64,000 nt of DNA from Limnohabitans sp. 63ED37-2 (GCF_001412535.1 NZ_CP011774.1:2413501-2477500), one strand, 5' to 3'; shown: positions 33,810 to 43,374, counted from the stretch's first letter. Program-made: numbers and translations. Notes: a model not told the origin generated them from the letters alone.

Positions 33810-33824
33810 ATCACAAATCGTGAT
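33810..33824. promoter_or_regulatory. Candidate LysR operator upstream of the SDR-tcuAB genes
   Basis: ATCAC-AAATC-GTGAT is a perfect dyad that fits the LysR T-N11-A rule, with flanking GGGT...ACCC. It lies about 80 bases before the SDR start and just after the LysR regulator gene. Binding by that regulator is inferred. Confidence 0.4.
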
Positions 33825-33884
33825 ACCCCTATGAATCGGTCAAACTTTGGCGGGATTTATCGGCGCGCGACCACCTCGGCAGAC

Positions 33885-34844
33885 TCATGCCTGCAGGCTC
33901 AGTGCGGCCCCTTTCCAAGCACCGCTGCCCACCAGACTGCGCACGCAATCGGCCAACACCACCCGCGCGGCCAATGCGGCGGGCGACAGTTCCTCGTCAG
34001 ACAAACCACACAGCCAATTGCTGCGTTTAATTTGGTGATCGGTGATGCGCGCCATGTGCAAAGACTGTTCGGCATCAACTTGCCTTGCAACAGCCGCCCA
34101 TGGCTGCAAGGTCGCGCCCATGCCTGCCTGCACAGCGTCCATCAACATGGCCAAGGAATCGACCTCGAGCGCCACCATAGGGGTGAATTTGGCACGCACA
34201 AAAGCGGCATCCAAGGTGCTGCGCAAACCATGCGGTCCTGTGGGCAAAATCAGGGGCTGATCTTTGAGTTGGGCCATGCGCAAAGTGTTCGGCACCCCAG
34301 GCTTGACGGCGCGTCGGGCCATGATCAAGAAAATGTCTTCTTCGATCAGCGGCAGAACACTCCAGCGCCGAGCCGCTTGCACAGATTGGCTGGCACCCGT
34401 GGGCAAGTCAAACAAGACAGCCAAGTCCAGCTGCCGCGCATTGAGCATGGCCGACAAATGCCCCGATAAACTCTCCACCATGTGCAGGCGCACATCCGGG
34501 TAACGCTCCCGCATGGCCTGCATCAGGGGCAAACCCAGCACCGCCGCTGTGGTGGGGGCCAAACCCACACTCACCGTACCGGTCAATCGGGCCTGCTGCG
34601 CTGCACGCATGGCCTGCTCGGCATGGCGCAGCGTCAACTGCGCCTCTCTAAAAAAAGCCACCCCCGCCTCGGTAGGCGTTACGCCTTGGGGGCTGCGCTG
34701 CAAAAGGCGGGTACTCAGCTCACCCTCCAACCGGGTGATTTGCTGACTCAGTGCAGATTGCACCAAGTTCAGATCCAAAGCTGCGCGGCTGATGCTGCCC
34801 AACTCGACCACACGCACAAAATACCGAAGCTGTCGCAACTCCAT
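33885..34844 (-). CDS. LysR-family transcriptional regulator
   Basis: A 319-residue regulator with the N-terminal winged helix (MELRQLRYFVRVVELGSISR, residues 1-20; VQSALSQQITRLE in the recognition helix) and a C-terminal effector-binding domain. It resembles the Cbl/Nac-TcuR type. In Salmonella a LysR protein, TcuR, controls tcuABC, so this gene is the likely regulator of the SDR-tcuAB unit downstream. The frame extends upstream, but ATG 34844 is the family start; it follows the DUF3422 stop by 4 bases. Confidence 0.9.
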   Translation of the reverse strand: MELRQLRYFVRVVELGSISRAALDLNLVQSALSQQITRLEGELSTRLLQRSPQGVTPTEAGVAFFREAQLTLRHAEQAMRAAQQARLTGTVSVGLAPTTAAVLGLPLMQAMRERYPDVRLHMVESLSGHLSAMLNARQLDLAVLFDLPTGASQSVQAARRWSVLPLIEEDIFLIMARRAVKPGVPNTLRMAQLKDQPLILPTGPHGLRSTLDAAFVRAKFTPMVALEVDSLAMLMDAVQAGMGATLQPWAAVARQVDAEQSLHMARITDHQIKRSNWLCGLSDEELSPAALAARVVLADCVRSLVGSGAWKGAALSLQA

Positions 34845-34848
34845 GGGG

Positions 34849-36183
34849 TCAAGTGTCCGATCGGTGCAGTTTTTCGTGGATTTTCTGACGGCTGCGCCAC
34901 ACACTCCACAACACCAAAGGCAGCAGCATGGCCACGGCAATTTCAGGATTGAACGGCAAGCCATAGGCCTTCAAGCCCTTGAACGCGTAAAGCAGCAAGC
35001 TCACAACGTAGTACGAAATGGCGGCCATGGACAAGCCCTCCACCGTGACTTGCAAGCGCAGTTGCAACTCTTGGCCACGGGTCAGTTTTTCCAACAAGAC
35101 CTGGTTTTGTGTCTCGGTGGCAATGTCCACCCGGGTGCGCAGCAAGGCGCTGGTGCGCGAAACCCGCTCTGCCAAGGACGCCAAACGCTTTTCTGTGGCA
35201 TTCACCGTGGCCATGGCGGGCGACAAACGCCGCTGCATGAACTCGCCCAAGGTCTGTGTGCCCGATATGGGGCGCTCGCGCAACTCGGTCAAACGTTGGC
35301 TGACCAGAGTGTCGTAAGCGCGGGTCGCTGAAAACCTGAACCCATGTTCGGCCGTGGCTCGCTCGATGCGGGCGGCCAATGACACCAGCAAGTCCAGCAA
35401 GGCTTGGTCGGTCTCGCCCTTGCGCTCGAGCAAACCCGTGATGTCGGCCAATTGCGCTTCAGCCGCTGACAACATGGCAGACAGATTTTTGGCCACGGGC
35501 AATCCACGCAAAGCCATCAAGCGGTAAGTTTCCAACTCGAGCAAGCGCTGCGAAATGCGTCCGGCTCTGGCCTCGCTGGTGCCCTCTGGCGCCACCACCA
35601 ACATGCGCTCAAAACCATCGGTACCAATTCGGAAATGGGTCAGGATGCACGAATGGGAAAGGCCCTCGGCCGTATTGCCCATGCGTGAAGCCAACACCGT
35701 ACCCGGCCCCAACCAACTTTGGGCTTGGGCAATCAAACCGGGCGAATCGATATCGGCCGATAACATCCCCAGTTCAATGGCGGCCATGGTTTGGCCTGGC
35801 AAGCCGCGCAACCAGTCGGTGCCAACGGCCACATGCGGCGCCAGCTCAGGCAAGTCGGCGCCCCATTGCGCATTCGGCGGTAAATTTTGAACGATGGAAT
35901 AGCGAGTGAACTCGGTGTGCCGCTCCCATTTGACGGTGAAATGGTCACACCGCAAACGCAAAAAATTGCCCTGCAATTGGTCCAGACCCAAATCAGCATG
36001 GCCCGGCAAGCGCCGCAGGTGGGCCCATTCCTGCTCTCGTGTAACGCCCTCGTTGAGCAGTGCCACATAAACGATCAACGCCGGCAACCGAACCCGGGCA
36101 GGCGGACGCGCATGCACCTCGTTGTGCAACTCACGCCTTTGGGCGTCTTCTGGCGGTAAGAACCGGGAGGTAATTTCGTTCAT
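34849..36183 (-). CDS. DUF3422-family protein with C-terminal membrane helices
   Basis: A 444-residue protein of a family common in proteobacteria with no known function. It begins HNEVHARPPARVRLP-like (about 19-33), the strongest conserved block, followed by an alpha/beta region with helical stretches (about 190-370). Two transmembrane helices close the C terminus (about 385-435). ATG 36183 was chosen because the conserved block starts soon after. It precedes the LysR gene by 4 bases, so the two are probably co-transcribed. Confidence 0.8.
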   Translation of the reverse strand: MNEITSRFLPPEDAQRRELHNEVHARPPARVRLPALIVYVALLNEGVTREQEWAHLRRLPGHADLGLDQLQGNFLRLRCDHFTVKWERHTEFTRYSIVQNLPPNAQWGADLPELAPHVAVGTDWLRGLPGQTMAAIELGMLSADIDSPGLIAQAQSWLGPGTVLASRMGNTAEGLSHSCILTHFRIGTDGFERMLVVAPEGTSEARAGRISQRLLELETYRLMALRGLPVAKNLSAMLSAAEAQLADITGLLERKGETDQALLDLLVSLAARIERATAEHGFRFSATRAYDTLVSQRLTELRERPISGTQTLGEFMQRRLSPAMATVNATEKRLASLAERVSRTSALLRTRVDIATETQNQVLLEKLTRGQELQLRLQVTVEGLSMAAISYYVVSLLLYAFKGLKAYGLPFNPEIAVAMLLPLVLWSVWRSRQKIHEKLHRSDT

Positions 36184-36261
36184 GTTTCTATTCTGACCGA
36201 GCTTGTGAGCGCATAACCTGTGCTTCACAAGAATTTTTAAAAGCTGCCCGAAAACGGTCCC

Positions 36262-37248
36262 TCAAGGCACAGACGGCTCAGGCACCAACAGTCGGCCCTG
36301 CCAAACGCCCACCAAGGTGGCCAACAAAAGCCAAGCAATCAAGACCGTCACCAAAAAAAGGCCACTCAATGCCCAATGCTGAGCCCTCGCATCGCCCAAA
36401 GACAAGGCCAGTGACAAGGCAGCGAATGCCGCCAAAGGAAATGACATTCCCCAAAAAGGCATGCCAAATGCTTGCTTCAAAATTCCGCGGGCCACCCCTG
36501 CAGACCCCAAAAAAAACAACAAGGCCAAGCACCAAAGCCCGAGGACCAAGGCCTGCGGCAAGCCCAGGTTCAAACCCGACAAAGCCAGCACGGAGGGCGG
36601 TGCCACGGTGATGAAGGTCAATGGCAACAAGCGCTGCGGCCACATGCCCAAGCGAAGGATGCGCCATCCAATCAGCCCCCACGCAACGGGCCAGAGCAAG
36701 GCTGCAAGGCCAAATTGAACCGCAGCCCACACCGGATGCCCCAAACCCACACCCGCCAAAGCCGGCAACACATTGCCCACCACGGGAATGAACAAAGCAG
36801 GCGTCATACCCAACCAAAACCGGTCTTGGCTTCGGTCCGAACGGAACCAACTCAGCACCACCACACCACTCACCCCCAACAAACCGGCTGAACCCAACAT
36901 CCACAGGATGTCTGCCCAGGTAGAGAACCCCCAGTGGACCGCGCCCACACTGGCCATCAACACCCAGGACGCTGGCAAGGCCGCCACAAACACATGACTC
37001 ACCGGGTGCTTCAGATCTGCCCGCACCATCTCTGGAAACCACCACAGGCGCAAAGCTGTGGCCAGCATCAAGGCGCTCAGGGCAGATGCGGCCACAACCC
37101 CCCACATGGCCGAAACCAGCACCGCTGCATCACCCCAAAATGCCGAGGCCCGATGCCAGGCCAAAGACAGGCCACACAAGCCCATGACCATGGCAAACCA
37201 AGCAAAACCCAGGTGCTGGAGGGGTTTCAAAAAAAGGGGTGGGCTCAT
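36262..37248 (-). CDS. TehA/SLAC1-family (TDT) membrane transporter or anion channel
   Basis: A 328-residue inner-membrane protein with ten predicted helices, typical of the tellurite-resistance/dicarboxylate transporter (TDT) family. The start PLQHLGFAWFAMVMGLCGLS (9-28) carries the hallmark of helix 1. Family members transport malate, sulfite or chloride, or act as gated channels, so the substrate is open. ATG 37248 lies just after the ssb terminator. A link to the tcu genes 3 kb downstream would be speculative. Confidence 0.83.
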   Translation of the reverse strand: MSPPLFLKPLQHLGFAWFAMVMGLCGLSLAWHRASAFWGDAAVLVSAMWGVVAASALSALMLATALRLWWFPEMVRADLKHPVSHVFVAALPASWVLMASVGAVHWGFSTWADILWMLGSAGLLGVSGVVVLSWFRSDRSQDRFWLGMTPALFIPVVGNVLPALAGVGLGHPVWAAVQFGLAALLWPVAWGLIGWRILRLGMWPQRLLPLTFITVAPPSVLALSGLNLGLPQALVLGLWCLALLFFLGSAGVARGILKQAFGMPFWGMSFPLAAFAALSLALSLGDARAQHWALSGLFLVTVLIAWLLLATLVGVWQGRLLVPEPSVP

Positions 37249-37263
37249 CTGCTGAATCGAAAC

Positions 37264-37294
37264 ATAAAAAAACCCGTGGGCTAGACCACGGGTT
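37264..37294 (-). terminator. Intrinsic terminator after ssb
   Basis: On the minus strand AACCCGTGG and CCACGGGTT form a 9-bp stem with a six-base loop, followed by five T residues. It lies 28 bases past the ssb stop codon. Confidence 0.93.
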
Positions 37295-37321
37295 GGGAGC
37301 GTTGCGCAAAGAGCGCAGGGG

Positions 37322-37822
37322 TCAGAACGGAATGTCGTCGTCCATGTCGTCAAAGTTGCTGGCCGCAGGCTTGGCTGCGGGTGCAGGTCGGCTAGCTGGT
37401 GCGGCGGCTGGACGCGCTGGTGCGGATTGGCGAGGGGCATAGCCACCACCGCTTGCACCACCGTCCTCAGACGGGCCGCCCATGCCTTGGCGGCTGCCCA
37501 GCATTTGCATGCTGTCGGCACGGATGTCGGTCGCGTATTTTTCAACGCCGTTTTTGTCGGTGTATTTGCGGGTCCGCAAGCTGCCTTCCACATAGACCTG
37601 GCTGCCCTTGCGCAGGTACTGGCCCGCGATCTCGGCTAACTTGGCAAAAAAGCTGATGCTGTGCCACTCGGTGGCTTCGCGCATCTCGCCTGTGGCCTTG
37701 TCCTTGTAGCGGTCTGTGGTGGCCACACGGATGCTGGTGACCGCATCGCCAGAAGGCAAATAACGGGTTTCGGGGTCGGCCCCGAGGTTGCCGACGATGA
37801 TGACTTTGTTGACGGATGCCAT
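37322..37822 (-). CDS. ssb: Single-stranded DNA-binding protein
   Basis: Coats single-stranded DNA in replication and repair and recruits partners through its C-terminal tip. The 166 residues have the OB-fold (MASVNKVIIVGNLGADPE start, WHSISFF strand), a Gly/Ala/Pro-rich linker from about 115, and the acidic tip DDMDDDIPF. GAGGAG precedes the ATG. It lies behind an MFS gene and faces uvrA further upstream, the order commonly seen in Burkholderiales. No LexA box was recognised. Confidence 0.97.
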   Translation of the reverse strand: MASVNKVIIVGNLGADPETRYLPSGDAVTSIRVATTDRYKDKATGEMREATEWHSISFFAKLAEIAGQYLRKGSQVYVEGSLRTRKYTDKNGVEKYATDIRADSMQMLGSRQGMGGPSEDGGASGGGYAPRQSAPARPAAAPASRPAPAAKPAASNFDDMDDDIPF

Positions 37823-37900
37823 GAAAACTCCTCGATAGATGCATCAATTATGGGGCCAATCCGCCCTCCAGCGGACCGATGTCGAACGCTGTCCTACCCC

Positions 37901-39088
37901 TCAAGCCACCTGCCCGACAGGCGCCGCACGGCCTGGGGTTTGCATGGGCCACGCCACACACAGCCACACCAGCAGCGCCAAGCCGCAACACAAAAACAAC
38001 ACCGGGCTGCCCCAGGACTTGACCAGCCAGCCGCCAGCCAGGCCCCCGACAAAAAACCCCAGCGACTGCAGCGTGTTGTAAACCCCCATGGCGGTGCCGC
38101 GCATGGCTCGGGGCGCGATGCGAGAGGCCAAACTCGGCTGGGTGGCCTCCAAGGCATTGAAGCCACAGAAAAAAACGAGCAGCAGCAGCGCCATGGCGCT
38201 CAGGCTGGTGGTGCCCGCCGATTGCACCAACAAACCCACCTCGACCAAGGTCATCAAGGCAATCGAGAACAAAAAGACTTTCTTCAGGTGGCCCCGGCGC
38301 TCCATGGCAAACACCACACCTAAAAACAAAAACGACAGCACAACAGCGGGCAAATACACCTGCCAGTGCTGCGCCGTCTGCAAACCCGCCTGCACCAGCA
38401 AGGCGGGCACCGCCACCCACATGGCCAGCTGAACCGCATGCAACACAAATACACCCACATTCAGGCGCATCAGGTCAGCATGGGCCAGCACATCGCGCAA
38501 TCGCCCCGGGCCCTGCCCCAGCACCGGCTCGGGCGCAGGGGGTGCCCCCCAAATGACCACACCCACGCCCACGAGGGCCAACACGCCGGTCAGCCAAAAC
38601 AGACCGCTCAGGCCAATCCAGGCCGTCAGCAAGGGCGAGATCACCAAGGAAAATGCAAACATCAAACCGATGCTGCCGCCCACCAAAGCCATGGCCTTGG
38701 TGCGCACCTCGTCCCGCGTCAGGTCGGCCAGCAAGGCCGTCACAGCCGCCGACACGGCTCCTGCACCCTGCAAGCTGCGCCCGAGCAGCAGGCCCATCAG
38801 GTCGGTGGCCGCGGCCGCCCAAAAGCTGCCCAAGGCAAAAATCACCAAACCCAGCACAATCACCCGCTTTCGGCCAAAACGGTCGGAGGCCATGCCAAAC
38901 GGCAGCTGCAGCAAGCCCTGCGTCAGGCCATAAATGCCCATCGCCAAACCCAGCCAGACTGGGTCTTCGCCGCCGGGGTAGCGGCGTGCTTCCAGTGCAA
39001 AGACGGGCAAGACCAGAAACAAACCCAGCATGCGCAGCGCAAAAATGCTGGCCAGAGAGGCGCTGGCGCGGCGCTCGATGGGCGTCAT
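37901..39088 (-). CDS. MFS transporter (uvrA-ssb interval)
   Basis: A 395-residue, 12-helix major facilitator protein with the loop motif GMASDRFGRKRVIVLG after helix 2. It is DHA1-like and probably a drug or metabolite exporter; the substrate is unknown. The frame opens at a TTG (39142), but the first ATG, 39088 (MTPIERRASASL), is preferred. It is divergent from uvrA (168 bases) and precedes ssb by 78 bases. This MFS gene is a steady companion of uvrA and ssb in many betaproteobacteria, for unclear reasons. Confidence 0.88.
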   Translation of the reverse strand: MTPIERRASASLASIFALRMLGLFLVLPVFALEARRYPGGEDPVWLGLAMGIYGLTQGLLQLPFGMASDRFGRKRVIVLGLVIFALGSFWAAAATDLMGLLLGRSLQGAGAVSAAVTALLADLTRDEVRTKAMALVGGSIGLMFAFSLVISPLLTAWIGLSGLFWLTGVLALVGVGVVIWGAPPAPEPVLGQGPGRLRDVLAHADLMRLNVGVFVLHAVQLAMWVAVPALLVQAGLQTAQHWQVYLPAVVLSFLFLGVVFAMERRGHLKKVFLFSIALMTLVEVGLLVQSAGTTSLSAMALLLLVFFCGFNALEATQPSLASRIAPRAMRGTAMGVYNTLQSLGFFVGGLAGGWLVKSWGSPVLFLCCGLALLVWLCVAWPMQTPGRAAPVGQVA

Positions 39089-39256
39089 GCGCAAAGCATC
39101 AGAATCGGAATCAAGCGAGGAATCGACCACAAAAGAACTCAAAAATCCCCAAATGGGGGGAAACGCAAAAGCCAGATTGTCCCCGATTGAGTACCCCCAA
39201 CGACCCGCAAGCGGTCAAAGGGGATAATCAAAGGTTTTGCTGATCTGGCTTCCCAC

Positions 39257-42184
39257 GTGAAATTTGCCGACCCTTCTCTCTTGCCCGACGAACCCGAGCC
39301 CGCGCGGTATCTGGCCTCAGCGCTGCGGCAGACCCACATCAGCGTGCGGGGTGCCCGCACGCACAACCTGAAAAACATCGACCTCGACATCCCTCGCAAC
39401 CAATTGGTCGTGATCACCGGCTTATCCGGCTCGGGCAAGTCGAGCCTCGCTTTTGACACGCTGTATGCCGAAGGCCAGCGCCGCTACGTAGAAAGCCTGT
39501 CGGCCTATGCGCGGCAGTTTTTGCAGCTGATGGACAAACCCGATGTGGACCTGATCGAAGGCCTGTCGCCTGCGATTTCCATCGAACAAAAAGCTACGAG
39601 CCACAACCCCCGCTCCACGGTGGGCACGGTGACCGAGATTCACGACTACCTGCGCTTGCTTTACGCACGCGCAGGTACGCCCTATTGCCCCGACCACAAG
39701 CTGCCTTTGCAAGCGCAAACCGTGAGCCAGATGGTGGACGCCGTGCTGGCACTGCCCGAAGACACCAAACTGATGATCCTCGCGCCCATTGCGCGTGAGA
39801 AAAAAGGCGAGTTTGAAAAAGTCTTTGAGCAAATGCAGGCGCTGGGTTATGTGCGTTTTCGCATCAATGGCCAGACGGTGGAAGTGGAAGAGCTGCCCAC
39901 GCTCAAAAAGACTGAGAAGCACAACATCGACGTGGTGGTGGACCGCATCAAAGTGCGGTCTGAGGAAGATGCGAAGGCGAGAGACGCCTTGCGCCAGCGT
40001 CTGGCCGAGAGTTTTGAAGCCGCGCTGCATCTGGCCGAACACCGCGCTGTGGCGCTCGAGATGGACACTGGCAAAGAGCACCTGTTCAACGCCAAGTTCT
40101 CCTGCCCGGTGTGCACCTATTCGATCAGCGAGCTGGAACCGAGGTTGTTCTCGTTCAACTCGCCCATGGGCGCGTGCCCCACTTGCGATGGCATTGGCAG
40201 CATGGCGTTTTTTGACCCCGAGCGGGTCGTCGCCTTCCCCTCGCTCAGTTTGGCCAGTGGCGCCATCAAGGGCTGGGACCGGCGCAACGGCTTTTACTTC
40301 AGCATGCTCGAAAGCCTGGCCAAGCATTACCAGTTCGACATCGAAACCCCGTTTGAAAAACTCGCCCCCATCCACCAGCAAGTCTTGCTGCACGGCTCGG
40401 GGCTGGAAGAAATCAAGTTCAGCTACGTGATGGAGTCCGGCGCCTCGCAGGGCAAAAAGGTCAGCAAGAAGCACCCGTTTGAAGGGATCATCCCCAACAT
40501 GACGCGGCGCTACCGCGAGACCGACTCATCCGTGGTGCGCGAAGACCTGGCGCGTTACCGCAACATGCAGGCCTGCACCGATTGCCAAGGCACGCGCTTG
40601 CGGCGTGAAGCACGCCATGTGCGCATTGGCGAAGGCGCGCAAGCCCGCGCCATTTACGAGATCAGCCATATCACCCTGGGCGAGTCGCAGCAGTATTTTC
40701 AAGGCCTGAAAATGCACGGGGCCAAGGCCGAGATCGCCGACAAAGTGGTGCGCGAAATCGCCTTGCGTTTGAAGTTTTTGAACGATGTGGGCCTGAATTA
40801 TTTGAGCTTGGACCGCAGCGCCGACACCCTCTCGGGCGGTGAATCACAGCGCATCCGCTTGGCCAGTCAAATTGGCTCTGGGCTAACAGGCGTTATGTAT
40901 GTGCTGGACGAACCCAGCATCGGATTGCACCAACGCGACAATGACCGCCTGATCGGCACCTTGCAACACCTGCGTGACATCGGCAACAGCGTGCTGGTGG
41001 TCGAACACGACGAAGACATGATCAGCGTGGCCGATCATGTGATCGACATGGGGCCGGGCGCGGGCGTGCACGGTGGGCGCGTGATGGCGCAAGGCACCTG
41101 CGCCGACATCTTGGCAGCGCCCGATTCGGTCACCGGCCAATACATGTCGGGCCGTAAAAAGATCGAAATCCCGAAGCGCCACAAGGCGGGCAAGGACTTC
41201 ATCGAGATCATCGGAGCCAGCGGCAACAACCTGAAAAACGTGAACGTGAAGTTCCCCGTGGGGCTGCTGACCTGCGTGACCGGCGTATCGGGTTCCGGCA
41301 AATCGACGCTGGTGAACGACACGCTGTATGCCGCAGCCGCGCACCAGATCCACCGTGCCCAGGGCGATGCCGCACACCACGAAGAGATCAAAGGGCTGGA
41401 GCATTTCGACAAGGTCATCAACGTCGACCAGTCCCCCATTGGCCGCACGCCGCGCAGCAACCCGGCCACCTACACCGGCCTGTTCACTCACATCCGCGAG
41501 CTGATGGCCGAAGTGCCTGCTGCACGCGAGCGCGGCTATGGCCCGGGGCGTTTCAGCTTCAACGTGACCGGTGGCCGCTGCGAAGCCTGCCAAGGCGACG
41601 GCATGGTGAAGGTGGAGATGCACTTTTTGCCCGATGTGTACGTGCCCTGCGACGTGTGCCACGGCATGCGCTACAACCGCGAAACGCTGGAGGTGCAATA
41701 CAAGGGTCAGAACATCGCGCAGATTTTGAACATGACTGTGGAAGCGGCGCACCAGTTCTTCAGCGCCGTGCCCAACATTGCGCGCAAGCTGCAAACCCTG
41801 CTCGACGTGGGCCTGACGTACATTCGCCTCGGGCAAAGCGCCACCACCTTGTCTGGCGGCGAGGCCCAGCGCGTCAAGCTCGCGCTCGAATTGTCCAAGC
41901 GCGACACCGGCCGCACGCTCTACATCCTGGACGAACCCACCACCGGCCTGCACTTTGCCGACATCGATTTGTTGCTGAAAGTGCTGCACCAGTTGCGCGA
42001 CGCAGGCAATACCATCGTCATCATCGAACACAACCTCGACGTGATCAAAACCGCCGACTGGCTCATCGACATGGGGCCCGAAGGCGGCGCGGGCGGTGGC
42101 ACGGTACTGGGCGAGGGCACACCCGAGCAACTGGCCAAAAACAAGGCGAGCTTCACGGGCCATTATTTGGCGCGTTTGCTTTAA
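39257..42184 (+). CDS. uvrA: Excinuclease ABC subunit A
   Basis: Damage-recognising ATPase of nucleotide excision repair, working with UvrB and UvrC. The 975-residue protein has two ABC modules with Walker A loops GLSGSGKSSLAFDT and GVSGSGKSTLVNDT. Zinc-binding cysteine sets are CPVC...CPTC and CEAC...CDVC, and LSGGE signatures appear in both halves. The start is GTG 39257; no ATG is nearby in frame. No LexA box was seen in the 168-base divergent region. Confidence 0.98.
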   Translation: MKFADPSLLPDEPEPARYLASALRQTHISVRGARTHNLKNIDLDIPRNQLVVITGLSGSGKSSLAFDTLYAEGQRRYVESLSAYARQFLQLMDKPDVDLIEGLSPAISIEQKATSHNPRSTVGTVTEIHDYLRLLYARAGTPYCPDHKLPLQAQTVSQMVDAVLALPEDTKLMILAPIAREKKGEFEKVFEQMQALGYVRFRINGQTVEVEELPTLKKTEKHNIDVVVDRIKVRSEEDAKARDALRQRLAESFEAALHLAEHRAVALEMDTGKEHLFNAKFSCPVCTYSISELEPRLFSFNSPMGACPTCDGIGSMAFFDPERVVAFPSLSLASGAIKGWDRRNGFYFSMLESLAKHYQFDIETPFEKLAPIHQQVLLHGSGLEEIKFSYVMESGASQGKKVSKKHPFEGIIPNMTRRYRETDSSVVREDLARYRNMQACTDCQGTRLRREARHVRIGEGAQARAIYEISHITLGESQQYFQGLKMHGAKAEIADKVVREIALRLKFLNDVGLNYLSLDRSADTLSGGESQRIRLASQIGSGLTGVMYVLDEPSIGLHQRDNDRLIGTLQHLRDIGNSVLVVEHDEDMISVADHVIDMGPGAGVHGGRVMAQGTCADILAAPDSVTGQYMSGRKKIEIPKRHKAGKDFIEIIGASGNNLKNVNVKFPVGLLTCVTGVSGSGKSTLVNDTLYAAAAHQIHRAQGDAAHHEEIKGLEHFDKVINVDQSPIGRTPRSNPATYTGLFTHIRELMAEVPAARERGYGPGRFSFNVTGGRCEACQGDGMVKVEMHFLPDVYVPCDVCHGMRYNRETLEVQYKGQNIAQILNMTVEAAHQFFSAVPNIARKLQTLLDVGLTYIRLGQSATTLSGGEAQRVKLALELSKRDTGRTLYILDEPTTGLHFADIDLLLKVLHQLRDAGNTIVIIEHNLDVIKTADWLIDMGPEGGAGGGTVLGEGTPEQLAKNKASFTGHYLARLL

Positions 42185-42266
42185 ACGCGCTGCGCCTTCA
42201 GCCCTGCCCCTTACTCAGTTCACATCCATCCAATTTCCCCCCACTTTTGAACCCTTGAATGTCATT

Positions 42267-42653
42267 ATGAAAACCGTCATCCGTGCTTTCTTCAGAACCC
42301 TGCGCCTTGTGCTGGGCCCCGTCATGCTGCTCAAAGAGCGCCTGACCCAACCCGCTGGCGTGCAACGCGCCGCCTCCGAGCAAGCCAAGGTGGACCAGCA
42401 ATGCCAAAGCCTGGCGCTCTACCAATTCAGCACCTGCCCGTTTTGCATCAAGGTGCGCCAAGAAATGCGCCGCTTGTCGTTGCCGATTGAAAAGCGCGAT
42501 GCGCAGCACCATGCCGATCACCGCAATGAATTACTTCAAGGCAGTGGCGCGACCAAAGTACCGTGTCTCAAGATCACCGAAGCAGATGGTCAAACCCGTT
42601 GGCTGCAAGACTCGACCGAAATCGTGGCCTATCTGCGCGGGCGATTTGCCTGA
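42267..42653 (+). CDS. Glutaredoxin-like protein with N-terminal hydrophobic helix
   Basis: A 128-residue thiol-disulfide oxidoreductase of the glutaredoxin family. The redox motif STCPFC is at 55-60, with the cis-Pro in KVPCLKI and a Glrx-type C terminus. Unlike classic Grx, residues 5-22 form an amphipathic or hydrophobic helix followed by a charged linker, which could tie it to the membrane. The open frame starts at 42096 inside uvrA, but ATG 42267 is the sensible start. It is 82 bases after uvrA and may be read from its transcript. Confidence 0.85.
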   Translation: MKTVIRAFFRTLRLVLGPVMLLKERLTQPAGVQRAASEQAKVDQQCQSLALYQFSTCPFCIKVRQEMRRLSLPIEKRDAQHHADHRNELLQGSGATKVPCLKITEADGQTRWLQDSTEIVAYLRGRFA

Positions 42654-42725
42654 AGGTCGGCATAAGAAACCGCCTGTAGGTCGGCGGCTTCAGCCCCGAC
42701 CAGCCCCCTGCTCCGACATGCCTCC

Positions 42726-43340
42726 ATGGAAACCGAACTCAAACTCAGTCTGAACGAAGCAGACCTGCCGCGCCTGCAGACCCACCCGCTGATGGCCAAA
42801 GGCGCAGGCAAGCAGCGCCTGCTCAACACCTATTTCGACACACCCGACCTGGCCCTGAAGCAGCGCCGCATGGCGGTGCGCGAGCGGCTGGCGGGTGACC
42901 AATGGCTGCTCACGGTCAAAACCGCAGGCCAAAGCCAAAACGGTTTGTCGCGCAGACAAGAGTGGGAAGCGCCCACCACACCGGGCACTTTGGACTTTGA
43001 ATCGCTTGTTGATGACGCTGCGTTAGCCACCGACCTGATGGCTTTGCGCCCTGCTTTGCGTGCGCTGTTTTGCACTGACTTTGAGCGCCAGTGCTGGGTC
43101 ATCGAACACGCAAGCGCACGAATCGAAGTGGCACTGGACCAAGGCCGCATCCATGTGCCCGGCACCGCCCTGAGCGAACCGCTGTTAGAACTGGAGCTTG
43201 AACTGCTGAGTGGCCCAGAGGCGGCTTTGCTCGCTCTGGCCGATGTGCTGCGTCAAACACCACAAGGTGACTTGACGCTCACGCCCAGCGACACCAGCAA
43301 GGCGCAGCGGGGGATGGCGCTTTGGCGACGCGCCCACTGA
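42726..43340 (+). CDS. CYTH-domain protein (inorganic triphosphatase-like)
   Basis: A 204-residue protein of the CYTH/triphosphate tunnel metalloenzyme superfamily. The N-terminal ExExK motif (E2, E4, K6 in METELKL) and the alternating basic/acidic strands (KQRRMAVRERL, LLTVKTAG, ELELEL) are clear. Bacterial relatives such as YgiF hydrolyse inorganic tripolyphosphate; the CHAD domain often attached is missing here. It lies 72 bases after the glutaredoxin gene. Confidence 0.88.
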   Translation: METELKLSLNEADLPRLQTHPLMAKGAGKQRLLNTYFDTPDLALKQRRMAVRERLAGDQWLLTVKTAGQSQNGLSRRQEWEAPTTPGTLDFESLVDDAALATDLMALRPALRALFCTDFERQCWVIEHASARIEVALDQGRIHVPGTALSEPLLELELELLSGPEAALLALADVLRQTPQGDLTLTPSDTSKAQRGMALWRRAH

Positions 43341-43374
43341 CGCGGCAAGCCGACTCCTGCGGACTCATCAAAAG

